Numbered from the stretch's first letter, positions 1 to 13,892 are shown. The stretch is DNA of 64,000 nucleotides from Fasciolopsis buskii (GCA_008360955.1 LUCM01004907.1:1-64000); one strand, 5' to 3'. A program made the numbers and translations. The notes: generated by a model from the letters alone, not told the origin.

Positions 1-1571
1 AAAACCGGGGTGCAGCTGAACGAGGGTTGAGGACATCGAAAGTTCGGGTAACGGAATGGAACGTAAGCAGTGTCCGTCTGCTTATGGAACTCAGATCAGT
101 TGTTACATTTTCAGGCGTTCTTTGCTGAAAACCAAACACCAAATCACAAACCTGACTCTATCGTGTTAAACGCGTTCAATGGTAGTCACCTACGTGCGAT
201 GCATTCAGACGTTAACACTATAATCTCATCTGCATCGTTCGGAGCGTGAATGGATGATAAGTCAATCTTAGAATCACGTGGTGATTCATCGGAGGATTTT
301 CGTCGGTCAGGCAAGGATAACATTGAGAAATGGAACGGACACAAGGCCCGATAGTATTGGTTCTTCTTATCGCTAATATGCTTCGCATCGGGCATCACAG
401 ACTGAACTCTACCCCGGTGAGTTTGCACACAGCGATACAGATCTGACTGAGGCGCGAATTTCACAACAGAATTTGTACGCTGCGAGTAAGCAAAGTCAGT
501 ATCTGCGCCTATTCATGTCGGGGTCAAAGATTAGGGATTGTCGTTTTAGTCCAGTTTCAGACCGTTTCTTTTATCTTGGTGCGCTGTGCGGACGGCAAAG
601 CTCGTCAAAACATTTTGTTTTCCTGCCCCCACGTAGGCTGATTTCGACAAAGTGCGAAAAATGTTACGTGGAGTTGCTCATAGCTTTTTTTATTTTCAGC
701 TCTAAATAGAATAGCAGTGGCACTAAAAACAGCTTAATTCAACAAGTCCAGTACCGCAACGAAGCTGTCCACGAACGGTATGACCGGGAGCCTAATCACA
801 CCCCAAGTATGGAATCTCAGGTATACCAATTCTGCAAATTATATTAATCGATCTATGACCGAAGTCGGTACACAAGCAATGTCACACTCCGTCTTTTTTC
901 GGAGACCCCACTACAAACTAGTGGGCAGGGTTTTTTTTCATAGTTTGTTAACGTGACATTAAATGCGATTTTTTCCTTCGATTTTCGTTAATATACACCA
1001 ACCGGATGATATTTTAGAAAACAGATGGGAGGAACACAGGTAGAGAAATACGGGATTCACCGATGAGGGCAAGTTTTAAATCCGAGACTCTTACGTCGGA
1101 ACCCGGTCTCACTTCGATGACGGATATCCCAAATTCGTTCCTCGTGCCTGCTGAGAATTCGGAGTGACAAAATGACTAGTTTCATCGTCGTTTGTTTGGT
1201 GCTGATTGAAGTACCCACTCGAAACTGCCTCTGATCGCTCTGGTGAGCGGTGTTTATCCCTTCACATGGACTACGTGCCAGACAAATTTGGGAAAAGTGC
1301 TATGATACGTTCTGACTTGGTGTACAGATCTGAGGAATTTAAGCCCCACTGGTGCTTACACTTGTTCCTCGTATCTGCTTGGCTGGGATCCAACTTGGGA
1401 GGATTTCCGTTGCTTACAGCAATCGGCAAAACTTTACCAGGGTAATGATGAAAAATAGATGCAATTCGTTTTTTGGCGCTCACGTCCACAAGTGCAATAG
1501 TGATGATAGACCTTTTAATAATGCTGCGTAGACAACGTTTGATTTTATGTCAACCTCATATATATATACAT
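1..1571. other. No supportable gene
   Basis: Open frames are short (below 95 codons) and overlap on both strands without splice signals or family motifs. AT-rich microsatellite appears from 1556. Confidence 0.6.
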
Positions 1572-1745
1572 ATATGCATATATGGAAGCAGGAAGTAGTA
1601 CCTGGATGCGTAAACAAAATTTGCCCGGGAGCACACGACCGGTTTCGCGGTTATTGTCGCTCGTCAGATATGCGTACCCGATGCTCCCTTGTCCAAACGT
1701 CCACATACTTGTACACTCCGAATTGATTGATGTTTCTCACCAGTA
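1572..1745 (+). repeat. Penelope 3' unit, copy 1
   Basis: After an AT stretch (ATATATGGAAGCAG) this copy reads WMRKQNLPGSTRPVSR and continues to FSHQ-type codons at 1743, matching the units at 48.4 and 58.7 kb in the opposite orientation. The flanks are AT microsatellite (1556-1583) and TATATGTATATACTA (1744-1758), suggesting insertion into or expansion of an AT tract. Confidence 0.7.
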
Positions 1746-3104
1746 TATGTATATACTAGAGGTTTTAAGGCATACACTGAGTTATAACGTTTATTGTGAC
1801 ATTTCCATCGAAACTAGGACACGTTGTCAAACGTGAATGAGTGATTGAATGGGATCGCCAGTTTCGTTCGCTTTAGTGCACTGTTCGTCTGCGTTGTGTC
1901 TCTATTCTGCATCGGGGTCTTGTTAAGATGACGTAATTTTTGTCAATCTCGACATGCCAGTTGAGTGGAGGGCTTCGAGAATCAGTCGCTCCCCCACTCT
2001 GTTCACCCAGATGACTACGTTTGCGTTGTTGATATTGCTCTCGCAGGTTAGCGAGTGACGCGCTGTCTTGCAGCTCAGGTTCAACAGGATTGGTTCACTG
2101 AGCTGGCCCGTTTGATTGCAAACGATTCATCGCCAGTCGAGCGGACATCATCAATGCTGCGATCTTGTGGGCCGAAACTTTGATTGACCCGAATCGGCAA
2201 GGTTTCGTGTTCTTCTAGATTTTCCCAGCATCTTTATTTTCAAGGGAGTAAAAGGCATAGACATGGGACTACTTTTATGAAGCTGTTAGTGTAACCATAA
2301 CAACATCGAAAACACTGTTTCGACGAAAACATTATATCATCTGCAATTTCTGTAATGGATGCATTTACTGAGATCGACTGCCGTTTCGCCCAGAACATGG
2401 GCTGACACTTTGGTCATAACACCTAGGGGTTTCCGAACAGCCTTGTTATCGATTGGAAACCGTTTGTCAGATTTCGGACGTTTGGCTAGGCCCATGCAAA
2501 AGGATCCACAAGCCACAATTGATCAAAGTGGAGCCACCAAGATTCTGGATTTTACCTGCATCGGCTGAACAGTACCAGTCATGTGAATATATACTTTGAA
2601 TGGCCTTGAAACTAGTAAAATTGTCTTATGTTAAAGAAGCCACCATGTTACCCTCGAAGGAGCATGACAAACGATTTCCAGTTTTCGACAGACAAAGAAT
2701 CAATAAGACATTTTTAAATTACTATACGGTCTACACAAAAGGGGACCAGTGAACCGAATTTTCGGGTTATTGCCACCCTGGCAGAAGAATACGTAATCGT
2801 CTAATTCGCTAATCAGCTTGTTCAGATGTCGGTTCAGGAAGATTGTGGTAAATACGGAATGTCCAAACAGCGAGAGCGATCGACGTCCACTGGGCAATGA
2901 AATACAAGAAAAGCAAAAACGACATTGGTCTGATTGCGAGGAAATCGGTTTGAGAATCTTGGCCTCTAAAGCCAACGAGTGAAACAATATTGAACGATGT
3001 CTACTGCGATAAATGACGTGGAAGTGTTAAATGGAGGTGAGTTATCAACAGGTCAGACAAGGGTAAGATGACCCTCATATAAACAGAGGTCAGTTACAGA
3101 TACT
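1746..3104. other. No supportable gene
   Basis: Only short chance frames; nothing repeated elsewhere in the window was noticed. Confidence 0.6.
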
Positions 3105-3475
3105 GTAGTATTTGGAGTTGAAATTAGTACATAGAATTCGGTCGATCACGATAACGAACAAATAAGGATTACGGGTAGGCATTGGATTGGCTCCAATCCA
3201 AGCGACGAAATCGAACACAACGAGAAGACCGCATCAGAAAGGAGACACGTGGGAATTGTAGTCACACCTCACGGGTTTATATACAGAATCAGAGATATCC
3301 CGATTGACGGAATATATTCCGTCCAATGGCCTTTGAGAAATGTTAAGATTTCACGACCGTTTGTCACCAGTGTTCTCACTGGCCAGTTGCTTGGGTAGGT
3401 TTGCGCGAAGCTGTACCATTTGACTGTATCATGTAACCTGCACGTAAACCCACTACAGTTCACCGTATCACATCA
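3105..3475 (-). repeat. TATA-bearing interspersed repeat, copy 1 (diverged)
   Basis: An older copy: GGGTTTATATACAGAATCAG, ATATCCCGATTGACGGAATA and the GTTCTCACTGG..TGCTTG block align with the copies at 14.9 and 19.7 kb, with many changes and a damaged palindrome. Confidence 0.6.
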
Positions 3476-6329
3476 GAATGCAGGAACATTCTGCTTGAAA
3501 GCTGCATTGAAATCCTAGGATACGTCTATCAAATGGTAAATTAGCGGTCGTCTTGAAATTTAAGTAGCATTCGATCGCTCATGCGATGTTCGAGCAGCTC
3601 GTAGATGTCATAGTTGAAGGGTTTGGCGAGTGTCTGTGGTGAAGCGTTTGCTCTACTCGTTGTTATTTTATTTCATTGGCATGGTGATGCAGAGCATGAT
3701 ATCTGAAATGGGGTACATGAGTTTTAGCCAGATGATTCCAACCTTATGCTTCCAATTACAAGGAAAACTCCAGGATGTACCTACACAGCCCGGAACAGAA
3801 ATAGGGCCGTGGAACATCGATTTTAAGTGACACTTACTCCAACTAGAAAGGTGAATCTTAGGGTTGAATTTGTTCTCCTGGAGAAAGAAATACACACTTC
3901 GAGAAGGAATCGAACTTTCTGAAGATATTTAGAGAGTTCCAAATAGTCATTCTGTATGATTGTTAAAATATTTGCGGGCCGGGTTTTTGGCACCGTCTCA
4001 ATGAAAGTATCTAATTATTGCTATTCATTCGTTAGTCTACTGGTTTCATGCTGTTATTTCTTCTTTCGTACGGTGAAGGTCACAAATAATCTTTTCGTAG
4101 TAAATAAAAAAAAGAACATTTGAACTTGGAACCGTAAAAAGTGCAAACTAGAAAGAATTGCGACCTAGTAGGTTTTCTAAGTAGCATTGTATTGTTTGGC
4201 TGTCGTAATTTTGGTTTCCGAATGTATCCAATGTATATGAAATGTAGTAAATTTAATTTTAGACTCAAAATCTAACCGGTTAGCTGGCTAGAGGAACTGA
4301 TACGAATACAAGTGCACTGGCCTATCGATCATAATTTACCCAATTCAAGTTTGACTGATCGATGTTGACTACCACACGAGTATTGAAAGTTAAAATACTG
4401 ATTCCTGACCCATTGCAAGGCTTATTGATTATCGATCGATGCATTTTCAATTTCAGTTAGAAGTGTTGAACAGACATTCACTTACAGCACGCACGTGATT
4501 CCTGTTATCATTAAAGGAAAAATAATACCTTATCAGTTCCGAATAGGTACATCTATAAGATCCCGTCTGTTGAATGTATGCTTTGATAAAGCCATTCCAC
4601 TCACATGGCAAAAAGATTTTTTTCCGAAGCTATGAATTTTATCTTATTTGTCCTACCAGCAGTCCGGTCACTTTGTGCAGGTTTCAACAGGCTATGTCCT
4701 TGAATCATTCTAGTGGAACTTCCACTTTGCTGCTTTTCCCAAATGGCGACAGTAAGTAACGTTTGATGAATGATCATACAGATGATGATTGGTTGGTAGT
4801 TTGGTTGATTGGTTGATTCATTAACTGGCTGCATAGTTGCCTGATAAGCTGGACAGTTTATATTGTGGTGCTAATTGCACGAAATTTCGGGTACACATTA
4901 TCCATGATTTCCGCCAACAATGGATAATTTTACTACTTCATTGAAATACAAAGTGGCGATTCTCAGTCATCACATGCTGGAATTAGTGATTATTTGGGCT
5001 AAGAAAGGAACAACAGAGTTCCGATGTTTATTGACACCGGAAGATATCAAGTGAAAATAGTTAATTTGTTGATGAGCTACAATCTGTTCTTCTTTCGTGT
5101 CTGAACCATGAAAAACTGAATACCTAGAGAAGAAACAAATCATAACTGTTTTTTATTCATATGAATGAAATTTAACAATAGACAATCGAAATATGTTAAA
5201 CAGTCAAAGTATTAGTTATCCGCGATAACTGACGCGTGGGCTAGTTACAAATTTTGCCGACAATATCATGTCGTTAACGTTGTCATTCATATTCCCAATT
5301 AATCTATACACCCACCCACACTAAAATACGGCACCAATACCTAAACCGTTCGCTAGCGACCGATTCAAGTTCTTGCTTGCATAAAATAATTGTGGCCAAA
5401 TCGAGACGTTGGTGACTCACTCGTGTTGATCGAAACTTAAAACTATACCCGAACGACAGAGTTTCCAACACGAGAAAGTATGAAGGTAATGCGGGGACAT
5501 ACATGAAATCTTTCTGACCTGACAATTCCGAGCTTATTTATGCATGCTTTCTAAATGAAGTTAATTGCCTGATAACTCAGTGTCATACCAGAATATCTGG
5601 TCATAGCATTAGAACTACGAAAAATTTAGACACAGCCCCTTTTAGCTAATGGCACACAGCGTTTATTTGTACACTGCTTGAAAACGGTCTACATATTACT
5701 ACACGTAATTCCAATGATCCATCGACCCGACTACTAGCTGTGTCTGATCTGACAGATCTTGGATTTTTCTCAAACCAGAGGACTCGTTACCAACAATCTG
5801 GAACTTTTTCTCCGGAAATTACGCTCGATCATCTCAACCAGCCACCATGATCTGTTCCTGCTAAGGTCTGAAAACGTGCGGTCGGTCTCCTATCCATTAA
5901 TTCAAGCAAACAAATCGAAGCCAAGTTCACCCCCGTGGTTTTGCACAGGACGGCGTCAGTGGTTTCGGAAATTCTTTTGAACACTCATCTGCTTGTCTTT
6001 CTTTTGAATCGTTGGTGAATGTCAGTGTCAAACTTTTTCATAGAGGCGGCCAGTGCGACCTTTGATGTTTTCTGTGACCTTGAAACTGCAAAATGTGCGT
6101 CCGATGACGACAATATTCACCGCATGTTCATTCATGCCTATCAGTATACACCTGTTGTATTTGGGCAGGGTGATGGTATGTGATTTACGTCTTTTATCCA
6201 GACTTATGTGTTCAAGATATTCTGCACCACTGAAAGTACCATACGTGTAGGTCCTGAGGATGCGCCTCCTTCCCCCCCCCCATCCATGGCACGATGCTGT
6301 AAATCTGGCTGATTCATTCGATTCGTTAA
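3476..6329. other. No supportable gene
   Basis: AT-rich sequence with many stops on both strands. A C9 run lies at about 6271-6279 just before the Jockey-like remnant. Confidence 0.6.
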
Positions 6330-7400
6330 TCAACAACCAATCAGGCTTCTCTTCTCCCGTGACTTCTGGAGACCCGTCACTGCTGTACCCATCTCAAGCT
6401 CTGCTTCATTAGTCAAAAGCTTTCGCCCCATTGCCTTATCGTCTTCCAGTCTACGTTCTTTCACGAATAATCGTAAAGACTCCTTTTCACTAACTGATAA
6501 ATCTAGCGGGTCCAATTTGGACTCCGTTGCCTCCTTTATTTATCACGCTTGTAGTGCACAAAATGACGTCTGTCGACGACACCTGCCTGGACTATTCGCC
6601 TGCATTCGATTCCATCCCACGATCGTTCCTATTTCACAAACTGGGAACGTTCGGTTGTCCAAGACCTTTATCAGCAAGTTTGTCTGATTACCTAACTAAC
6701 CGAATCCAGTGCACACGATTAGGCGGTAAAACCCGAAGAAGCTCATTTAACAACTAAGCCGTGTTTCACAGTGCTAGTCTTCCCTCATATCTGCCTCTAA
6801 ATACATCAGTGACATAGCAACCAGTTCCTCCTCCGTACGCTATTGATGTTGCCCTCTCTCAAGCCGTTTCTGGCACCGAAGATTTCCGAGGTTTTTCATC
6901 AACCTGTCTTCTGTTTACGAATTGTTTTTATGATTTAGTCCAAATCATAACACCTGTCTCCCGCTCCACCTCCGTAGCTGATTCATCGATCATCATTTCA
7001 GATTCTGTGGAATACTTGGAAGTTAGTATTGACAAAATTCTGCAGTAGTCTTCTCAAATTTTCTTCCGTGTAACGGATCTTCATGAATTGTCATTTCCAA
7101 TCCGAAGGCTTCGACAAAGCCAAATCTGCCGTTGCGTATGCCATTGAATTCTTTTAGCCTTTCTCTGCTGTTCTTTCGTTATTCTGCCAGGAAGGAAATT
7201 TAAAATTTTCCTCCGAAACTGTCATTTGTCAGCAGTGTCTTTCGTGTCACTGAGTAAACTTTCCATGAGTATACTCAAAAGGCTTCTAAATCTCATTCAT
7301 CTTTTGCTCGTGGATCTTTCAAATTACCGTCCTCATATCCTTACTTCGCACATGGCCCAAACAAACTGGGACCGTGTCTCTGTGGAACTCTTGATCAACC
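6330..7400 (+). mobile_element. Jockey-like non-LTR retrotransposon, RT remnant
   Basis: At 6.57-6.75 kb the frame DYSPAFDSIPRSFLFHKL, with SDYLTNRIQCTRLGG after it, is the palm region of a Jockey-like reverse transcriptase (usual form D-Y-S-K-A-F-D). At 6.99-7.36 kb further pieces match the C-terminal part: SVEYLEVSID, FPIRRLRQSQ, and the stretch around 7.28-7.36 kb. Stops and frameshifts break it and the catalytic box between the two parts is gone. It is a dead internal fragment. Confidence 0.8.
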
Positions 7401-8304
7401 GGTCTTAAATGCACGGAATTTTCCTATTAGGCAATGAGGAGCTTTTGAACGAGAAGTTCTCTTTTTTGACCTATCCCATTTGGAACCGGGTAGCATGATA
7501 ACTTGACAACCGATTGGAATTGCATGATCCAGGAGTAAGTACGCGAGATACATGTGCCAGTATGTTTGAAACAAGAAATTCACATGCATATGCGAAAGCA
7601 AAATCGACGTGAAAATTGGTGGATAGAAATTCGACATGCATTACAGATTCTCGCGCTAATTTTCCTGGCACTGCGATAGGCCACTGGCGTCCAAGGATTT
7701 CAGTCGATTCTTGATATTCAGTGTCTGGTTCACTGGGGCGTTAGAGTCCGTGACTCCCACTGAAGAGTCCAACTTAAACGTCCAGATCCATTTCTTGGCT
7801 AGTTTTTCCTCCTGGTATCATTTTTCCTATGTCCAAAAGACCGTGAGCATAATCGTTATTTCCAATTTATACACACAAAAGAATGTACCGGCTTCTCATG
7901 AGGGTAATCATTCCACGTATGGATTGTCGCATGGACAACTGGCCGGCGGTAGATATTCAAAACCACCATATGAACGTTGAAACCAGCGCCCTTCAGTTTG
8001 GCTTAGTTCGGGCTTTAAAACTTTTAACCTTGCGCCATCGTGGTCTGACTTTAGTTCATACGTCGCAACACCCCAACACAAAAATGGAAGTGAATGGTAA
8101 ATAGTCAAAAGCTCAACTTGAAATTAATAATAATAACAATAATAATAATAATAGCAGTACTAATGCAATAATGCTGCGAACATCGCCAAAGAGCCAAACC
8201 ACTTATGGCCTCCTTTCGGGAATCACGCGATTCTGTACTCGACAGTCTACATGCACCTACACAATCCGTTTCACTAGTTAAGTTTTTTGATATTTTTTAA
8301 TCAA
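7401..8304. other. No supportable gene
   Basis: Spacer between the Jockey-like and RTE-like remnants. Apart from the AAT microsatellite nothing is recognised. Confidence 0.6.
8123..8153. repeat. (AAT)n microsatellite
   Basis: An imperfect AAT/AAC trinucleotide run of about 10 units. Confidence 0.9.
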
Positions 8305-8790
8305 GATGCGAACCGGGCACTCCCTTCAGTCTGGCAAACTTTACCTGCCTCGAGGAACAGCGTACACCGAGCAAGTAAGTCCGCCCACATGCAACACACT
8401 ATGCAGCCACCTAACTCAAATCATTCCCTACTTGATCAAAGCTCCGAATAATGAGACAAAACACTTAGATTGGATTCTAGGCTACTGACAATAATTTCCC
8501 GCAATGTTGAACAAGCAAAACAAAGGCGGGGTTCAGATAGCAAAAGATGTTTCACACTTCTCATCTGCGGTAAACCTGGTTCGTTCTTAGCCGCGCAGCA
8601 GAAACGATCTCATTGTTGTTGCGTATATTTGAACTTTAGTCGATTAACAGATGTCACCCTCAAGCCACAGATGCCTAATACTGCTGAATGCCAATCCGGC
8701 ATTTTACACCTCGAACGTGCAAAAAATCATACCAAACATAGGTAAACTACCTTACACAATGTCATCTGCATATTCTAAGACAGGTGGTTT
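8305..8790 (-). mobile_element. RTE/CR1-like RT fragment with internal deletion
   Basis: Read on the minus strand, 8790 to 8300 gives VLEYADDIV (catalytic box, about 8780-8754), MFGMIFCTFEV, AGLAFSSIRHLWLEGDIC, then VQIYATTMRSFLLRG and RWLHSVLHVGGL with YAVPRGR. These follow the order of the RT C-terminal half (ADDIV, NLRHLW, RVYNA, RWLGHVLRM) with a deletion after the catalytic box and several stops. Confidence 0.7.
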
Positions 8791-8984
8791 CCTGAATGAA
8801 CAAATATCAATACCACCGTTCTCACAGAGGATAGGGCCATCTCCATATCCATGTCAATGAAAAATCAAGCATAAAACGTGAGTGGGGCAACTGTGACGAT
8901 CACCATTTCTCGTGGTGAACCCGAGTAAAATGTGACCGTAAGCACGAAATGTTTCGGCTGTTCGCGTACAATGACTGGAAGGGG

Positions 8985-9210
8985 AAAATGAATTTGTCCA
9001 GGACACTCATTGCCTAGAGGCAGCATCACAGAACTGCACAATCGGCTGAATCAAACACCATTTTCAAAAAGAAAAAACCAAGAATCATGAGGAACCGGAT
9101 TAATTCTGACTCACACATTTGGCGATTGTTGATTAATCGGGGATATACGGTCCGTGAGGAGTTGGAATGCAATCCTTGCCAGACTAATAGCTCCGTGATT
9201 TTCATATCAG
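8985..9210 (+). repeat. Direct repeat of about 220 bases, copy 1
   Basis: From AAATGAATTTGTCCAGG to AGCTCCGTGATTTTC this matches 14209-14425 over its full length with scattered changes and a 10-base indel near the end. There is no coding potential. It looks like a fragment of an interspersed element. Confidence 0.8.
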
Positions 9211-9544
9211 GACCTATTTCCCTTTTTGCAGGTCGGTTTTATAACCGATTTACATCAGCCCTTCGGAATCTGTTAACTTTCTCATGCTGATTCGAGAGTT
9301 TTCGTTGATTTCAATCGCTTCTCGCTAGTACGAACTTCGGACGTTCCAATCGACGGTACGCTACCAGGCACCCGCTCTCTTCGATTCAGCGGCGGACACA
9401 AACAACAAATGCTAGGGCTATCTACACGACTGCATGGTGTGCAATCACTTAGATTGCGACACAACTTTCTTTCAAATAGCACTAGCTCAAAATCTGAGAA
9501 TACCATCATTTAAAATCATGGAACACTGATCGCCTATCAAGTAT

Positions 9545-11360
9545 ACCTTGCTTTCTTCTGGCTTAGTTAATTCTAACCTGAGCCCTGGCATTGTGACAAT
9601 CTCGATTTCTGTTGAGTCTTTATGCCTTCTTGATGCACGCCAATCCGTTCTGGTTGGTAGCGCGTATAAGGAAGCACGGCTCGTGACGAGACGTAAACTC
9701 ATTGCAAACTTGCCAAGGGATCGCAAGATTTAGAGGTCTCAACGACCTTTGGAGATGGAACATGCTGCCGCCACGGAACGTTCTCGCAAACTGTTTCACT
9801 CCATCCAAGCAACCGGTAGGAAAGCCTTGGGTGTGAACGAAACGATCTGTGAGGCTGACGGTTTGCATATAAACAACCAGCAGCGAAGTCTCGTACGCTG
9901 CGCGGGGCATTTTCAGGCCCAGTTTAGCTGACCCTCGGTGTCAGCTCCTCGTAGCTATTCCAGCAAGTGTCCGGTGGCCTGTTACAACAGATCCACCAAC
10001 TGGGGTGAGATCCTTAGGGAAATCCGAACCTTAGGATATCATAAAACGCCAGACTACGATGGTCTTTCCCCAATTTCGTTTAACGATGAAGGAATGGAAC
10101 TAGTGAGATAGTTTCAAGCTTTATTCGCGAAGATTTGATACTCTGGTAAAGCCCCCCTCCCTCATGGAGGTAGTCAATTGTTGTCCCCATCTTGAAAAGG
10201 GCTTGTATAGTGACTGGGCTAACCATAAGGGTGTTAGCCTAATTGCAAGAGCGTCAAAGCTCCGTTCGTCCGTCATTGTTCGCAGTTTATACAACACGCG
10301 TGAAGGGCATGCTCATGAAGAACAGGCTGGGTTTCGCGCTGATTGCGGAGGCATAGATCAAATTTTCACCTTCCGACAGGTGTTAGAGCCTCGTTTTACC
10401 TTCCAAAGATGAATGCACATCGTGTTCTTGACATTGGCACAGTCTTTGAATCTGTTGATGGGTCCCCACTGCGGCACTGTTTGTTGAAAAATGAGATCCT
10501 TGAGAAGTGTTTCGATCCTCAAAGAGTTGTGTCTTCACAAGTCTGGTTGGATTAAGGCGCATGGCCGACCTTCACGACTCTTCGTCGACTCAAGTGAAGT
10601 ACGCCGAGGCTGCTCTATATTCCCTTTTCTTCTTGACTTCGTCGTATAGGATATTCTACAGAATGCCTTATCTCGTCTTTTGGACGGTAAAGTTGAATTC
10701 CTCTCAGTGGACAGAGTTTTCGACTTAGAATGTACAGATGATATTGTGTTGCTGAGTGAAAATGCACAAGAAATTCAACGCTCGTTAGACCGCTTGGCGA
10801 TTGAGGTATCCACACACGGTATGTGCTGTGTACCTTCAAAATGCAAGGTAATTCTTCAAGATTGACAGGAACCTGTGTCTACATTCACCCTTGGTTTTGA
10901 TTCGGAAGCGGTAGTTAGTATCTTCAAACACCTCAGGAGTCTGATCACACCTGCCGGAGGTGTTGGGGAGGAGGTCTCATCACGAATTGCGAAAGCCAGA
11001 ACAGCTTCCGCGAACCTAAGACATTTGTGGTGCCGTCATGACATCTGGCTTTCTCTCAAGTGAAGAGTGTACAATGCCACAGATAATGTTCTTATTTTGA
11101 GTTGCGAGACTCGGCCTATCCGTGTTGATGATGCTCGGTGACCTTCTGTGTTCGACCACTGACGTCTTCTAAACATTGTTTTTGTTTGGTGGTGGGATCG
11201 GGCGAGCAATGACGAAGTGCTTCGTCATGTGTTGGGTGAAGACAGTCGTCCTCCGACTGAGATAATCGCTCTGAGTCGTCTTCGGTGACTTGGATGCGTA
11301 TTGTTCCTGCCTGCACGTTGCCTTCATTTTCGTGCTCTTATGGCACGCTGACATATATGG
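9545..11360 (+). mobile_element. RTE/CR1-like non-LTR retrotransposon, RT remnant copy A
   Basis: Pieces of one RT protein follow in order over several frames: YKEARLVTRRKLIANL (9.66 kb), MEHAAATERSRKLFHSIQAT (9.75 kb), GVSLIARASKLRSS (10.22 kb), EEQAGFRADCGGIDQIFTF (10.32 kb), DIGTVFESVDGSPLRHCL (10.43 kb, motif A), LECTDDIVLLSENAQ (10.73 kb, catalytic box with T for A), and SRIAKARTASANLRHLW (10.98 kb). Stops at the WQE site (10862-10864) and before RVYNAT (11061), plus frameshifts, make it inactive. The endonuclease half is missing. The region 10.68-11.32 kb is nearly identical to copy B at 46.1-46.8 kb. Confidence 0.88.
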
Positions 11361-11588
11361 CTCAGGACCGAAGTCAGTGGTAAGAAATTTCTATAGCCTG
11401 TCTGCAGAACGCGTTCCTTTTAAAAATTTGTCAAAAACAACTAATCATATCCCAAAATTTGTACGATGAAAACAGAGAGTAAACTACTGGCTCTTTGTTG
11501 TTTATTATTTTTGGTTTCCTTTGTTAAATTTCGGCGAAATATTATTTGCATTTTGTTGCCTTGACAACGTGCTTGTTTTGAACCCGGT

Positions 11589-11609
11589 TATATATATATA
11601 TATATATAT
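11589..11609. repeat. (TA)n microsatellite
   Basis: A TA run of about 10 units just after RTE copy A, within a frame that is otherwise non-coding. Confidence 0.9.
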
Positions 11610-12689
11610 CCTTGATGACATTCTTTTCGGTTGGAAGCCTTGTACCTACCTACATGGTTTCAATTGCAGATATAAGTGGAAGGTCTACTTTGTCGGCGGG
11701 CTAGCCAAGTTGCCTGTAAACTGTCCCGCTCAACGTTTCAGTAGACATTCTTGTGAAAGAACTAGTGACCTGTCAGGTTTCCCAATGGCCTGGCTTACGC
11801 TAGACTTTTTCGGGCCAGTATCCCTAATCAGTTGGTAATGCAGGAGGCGTTCAGACAGATTCGTGCTGTTCAGGTGGTTTGTGGCTGATGCTCTTCGATT
11901 AGTCTGTCACAACAATCATTTGTTTCTTCTCTCCACTCTTGATCGCAATGTATTGTCACGAGCGTGAAGCACCTCGTTTTGTTCTTCCTTTTCTTAGTGA
12001 CATGTTTCACGTATGATTTTACTAGCGGCAGGTTGTCTGCTAACAAGTAGTACCCAAACAAGGGAAAGAACCAGCGGTCATGACACTGAAAGGTAGTAGT
12101 TTAGATCCAGGTGAGGTGCCTTTGGTGGCAGACACCTTCACTCGCTGAAGACCGGCACATGACCTCTTCTGACTTAGTGGGACCTGAATTTTGGTCTTCC
12201 AGTCTGTAAGTTTCCAGGACGGAAACTGATCAGTATCCATTAGGATAAGTTTTAATGAATTATCTGTTAGTCTAGATTGACTGCGTAGAATATGACACGT
12301 TCGTATCTTTTAGTTGCTAATTCTTTCGTTTTTTTTCTACTGCTGCTATGATTTACATCGCCCTACTTACTTAAATTACTATACACAACCGCTGATGACA
12401 TCCCCAGATTTTCTCGTCGTTTCTAAGCTCTTTTTGAATAGGTGCCCCTGCTTGCCGGACTTGTTTCCCCGACCACCGTATTCGAAATGTCCATAGACCC
12501 ACCAATATCGATCTTTTGTGTTGACCTGTCATTTTGAATGGTGTTGCGCCTCGGATTTTGGCCCTGGACAGATAGCACTTCACTGTGTGATCAGCACTGA
12601 TCTCTGTACCAAGTGTGCATAATATTAATAATTATTTCCGTTTAAACATACTCATGCTTATTCGAACCCCAGGTAGTCAGTCCTTGGAT

Positions 12690-12835
12690 TACGAAGTCCG
12701 GTTTCGAAAAAAGTTGCAGACGGTCCAAGCGCGAATCGTTAGACGTCGGCCAGATTCGAACCCACGTACTGACGTGACCGTCTTATTTGCAGTGAATTGT
12801 GCGCTGGACTAGTTGAGCTAAGAGGTCACACGGGA
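12690..12835 (-). mobile_element. tRNA-like repeat remnant (third type)
   Basis: On the minus strand an A-box-like TTAGCTCAACTAGTCCAGCG is followed about 50 bases later by a perfect B box GGGTTCGAATCTGG. The spacing is too wide and no acceptor stem closes, so it is not a functional tRNA gene. It is probably a tRNA-derived SINE head of another family; no second copy is seen in the window. Confidence 0.45.
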
Positions 12836-13721
12836 TTGTGCTCGGACATTTCATGGATCGTCGTTTCGGTTACTAAGCCATTAGCTCGACTTTCGATTTG
12901 CATATGGTTCGCTCACAAAATATCCCAGTAGACAGAAGGAAATCAGTCAACTCAAAATAATCAGCTGTGATTGAGCAAAATTTGCGGTAACAGGTTATTT
13001 TTGATTTGTGTGAAAATTTATCTGGAACCAATTCAGAATGGGCGTGTTCACAACAAGATAAACGGTTCCCGTTCATTTTCGAGTGTTTCAAGATTCGCGG
13101 GCCTCGGTGTACTCGGTGACGGCAATCCGAATTCTCATGCTATCTATGGCGATTTAGGTATGAATTAATCGGTGGTCTAGCCTGCCCCGTTGCTTTACGG
13201 ACAAGTCTGTGAGTATTAGACCCCGGGGATAAAATAAGAATACATTTCTGACAGTATTTTATTTAGGCGATAAACAGAAATATGAAATAAATTAAAGAGT
13301 ATTTCGTTGTTCATACTCGTTAGAAAATACGGATACTGTACTGAAATTACAATCGCATTGTGACTGTTTCGTTTTGTCATTTTATTGATGAGATTCGGGC
13401 GCTTCTCGATTGAGATAGCGTAAATTCGGGAACAGAATCTCCGCTTGGTCGTACAGATATTGAATACTCTGAAATGAATTATTAGCAGTTGACTATTCGC
13501 AACGCGAAACTAAATGTCGTTTCGGAAGAGAGAAGGCGGTGAGCGACTGCCAATTAAACACTTTTGGAATGAGTCAGTAAAAAATAGTAAAAAACGGGAA
13601 AATGTCTAACCCGATTTCATACATACAAAAATATGACAATGGAAACTGCGGCAGATCTGATAAGTATTGCAATCGAAAGAGCACGAGTGAGTATTTGACG
13701 GTCGAAATAGTGCTACTAATA

Positions 13722-13892
13722 ATCTTTTATCTTTTACTTCCTTTTGTTAATGAAATAACTATGTGCCTCATTTTTCAGGAAAGGGGCCGCGGCCAACAGA
13801 GGGCTGCCAAGTGGAGAAGTTGACCGGATTCGAACCCACGAGCTTCATGTCCAAACGCCGGACCTTATCCGTTTGGCCACCGACAGCCCATA
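13722..13892 (-). mobile_element. tRNA-derived SINE, family 1
   Basis: On the minus strand an A box (GGTGGCCAAACGGATAAGG) and B box (GGGTTCGAATCC) are spaced as in Leu/Ser-type tRNA genes. The shared body follows (GGTCAACTTC..CTTGGCAGCCC, TTGGCCGCGG) and then a tail resembling TTAATAAAGGAAGTAAAAGATAAA. The other copies are at 31.1, 33.7 and 46.9 kb. Confidence 0.85.

Larger units (their letters stand above)
11361..13721. other. No supportable gene; tRNA-like remnant inside
   Basis: A 105-codon plus frame at 11521-11838 crosses the TA microsatellite and has no family features. The only other signal is the tRNA-like repeat at 12.7-12.8 kb. Confidence 0.55.
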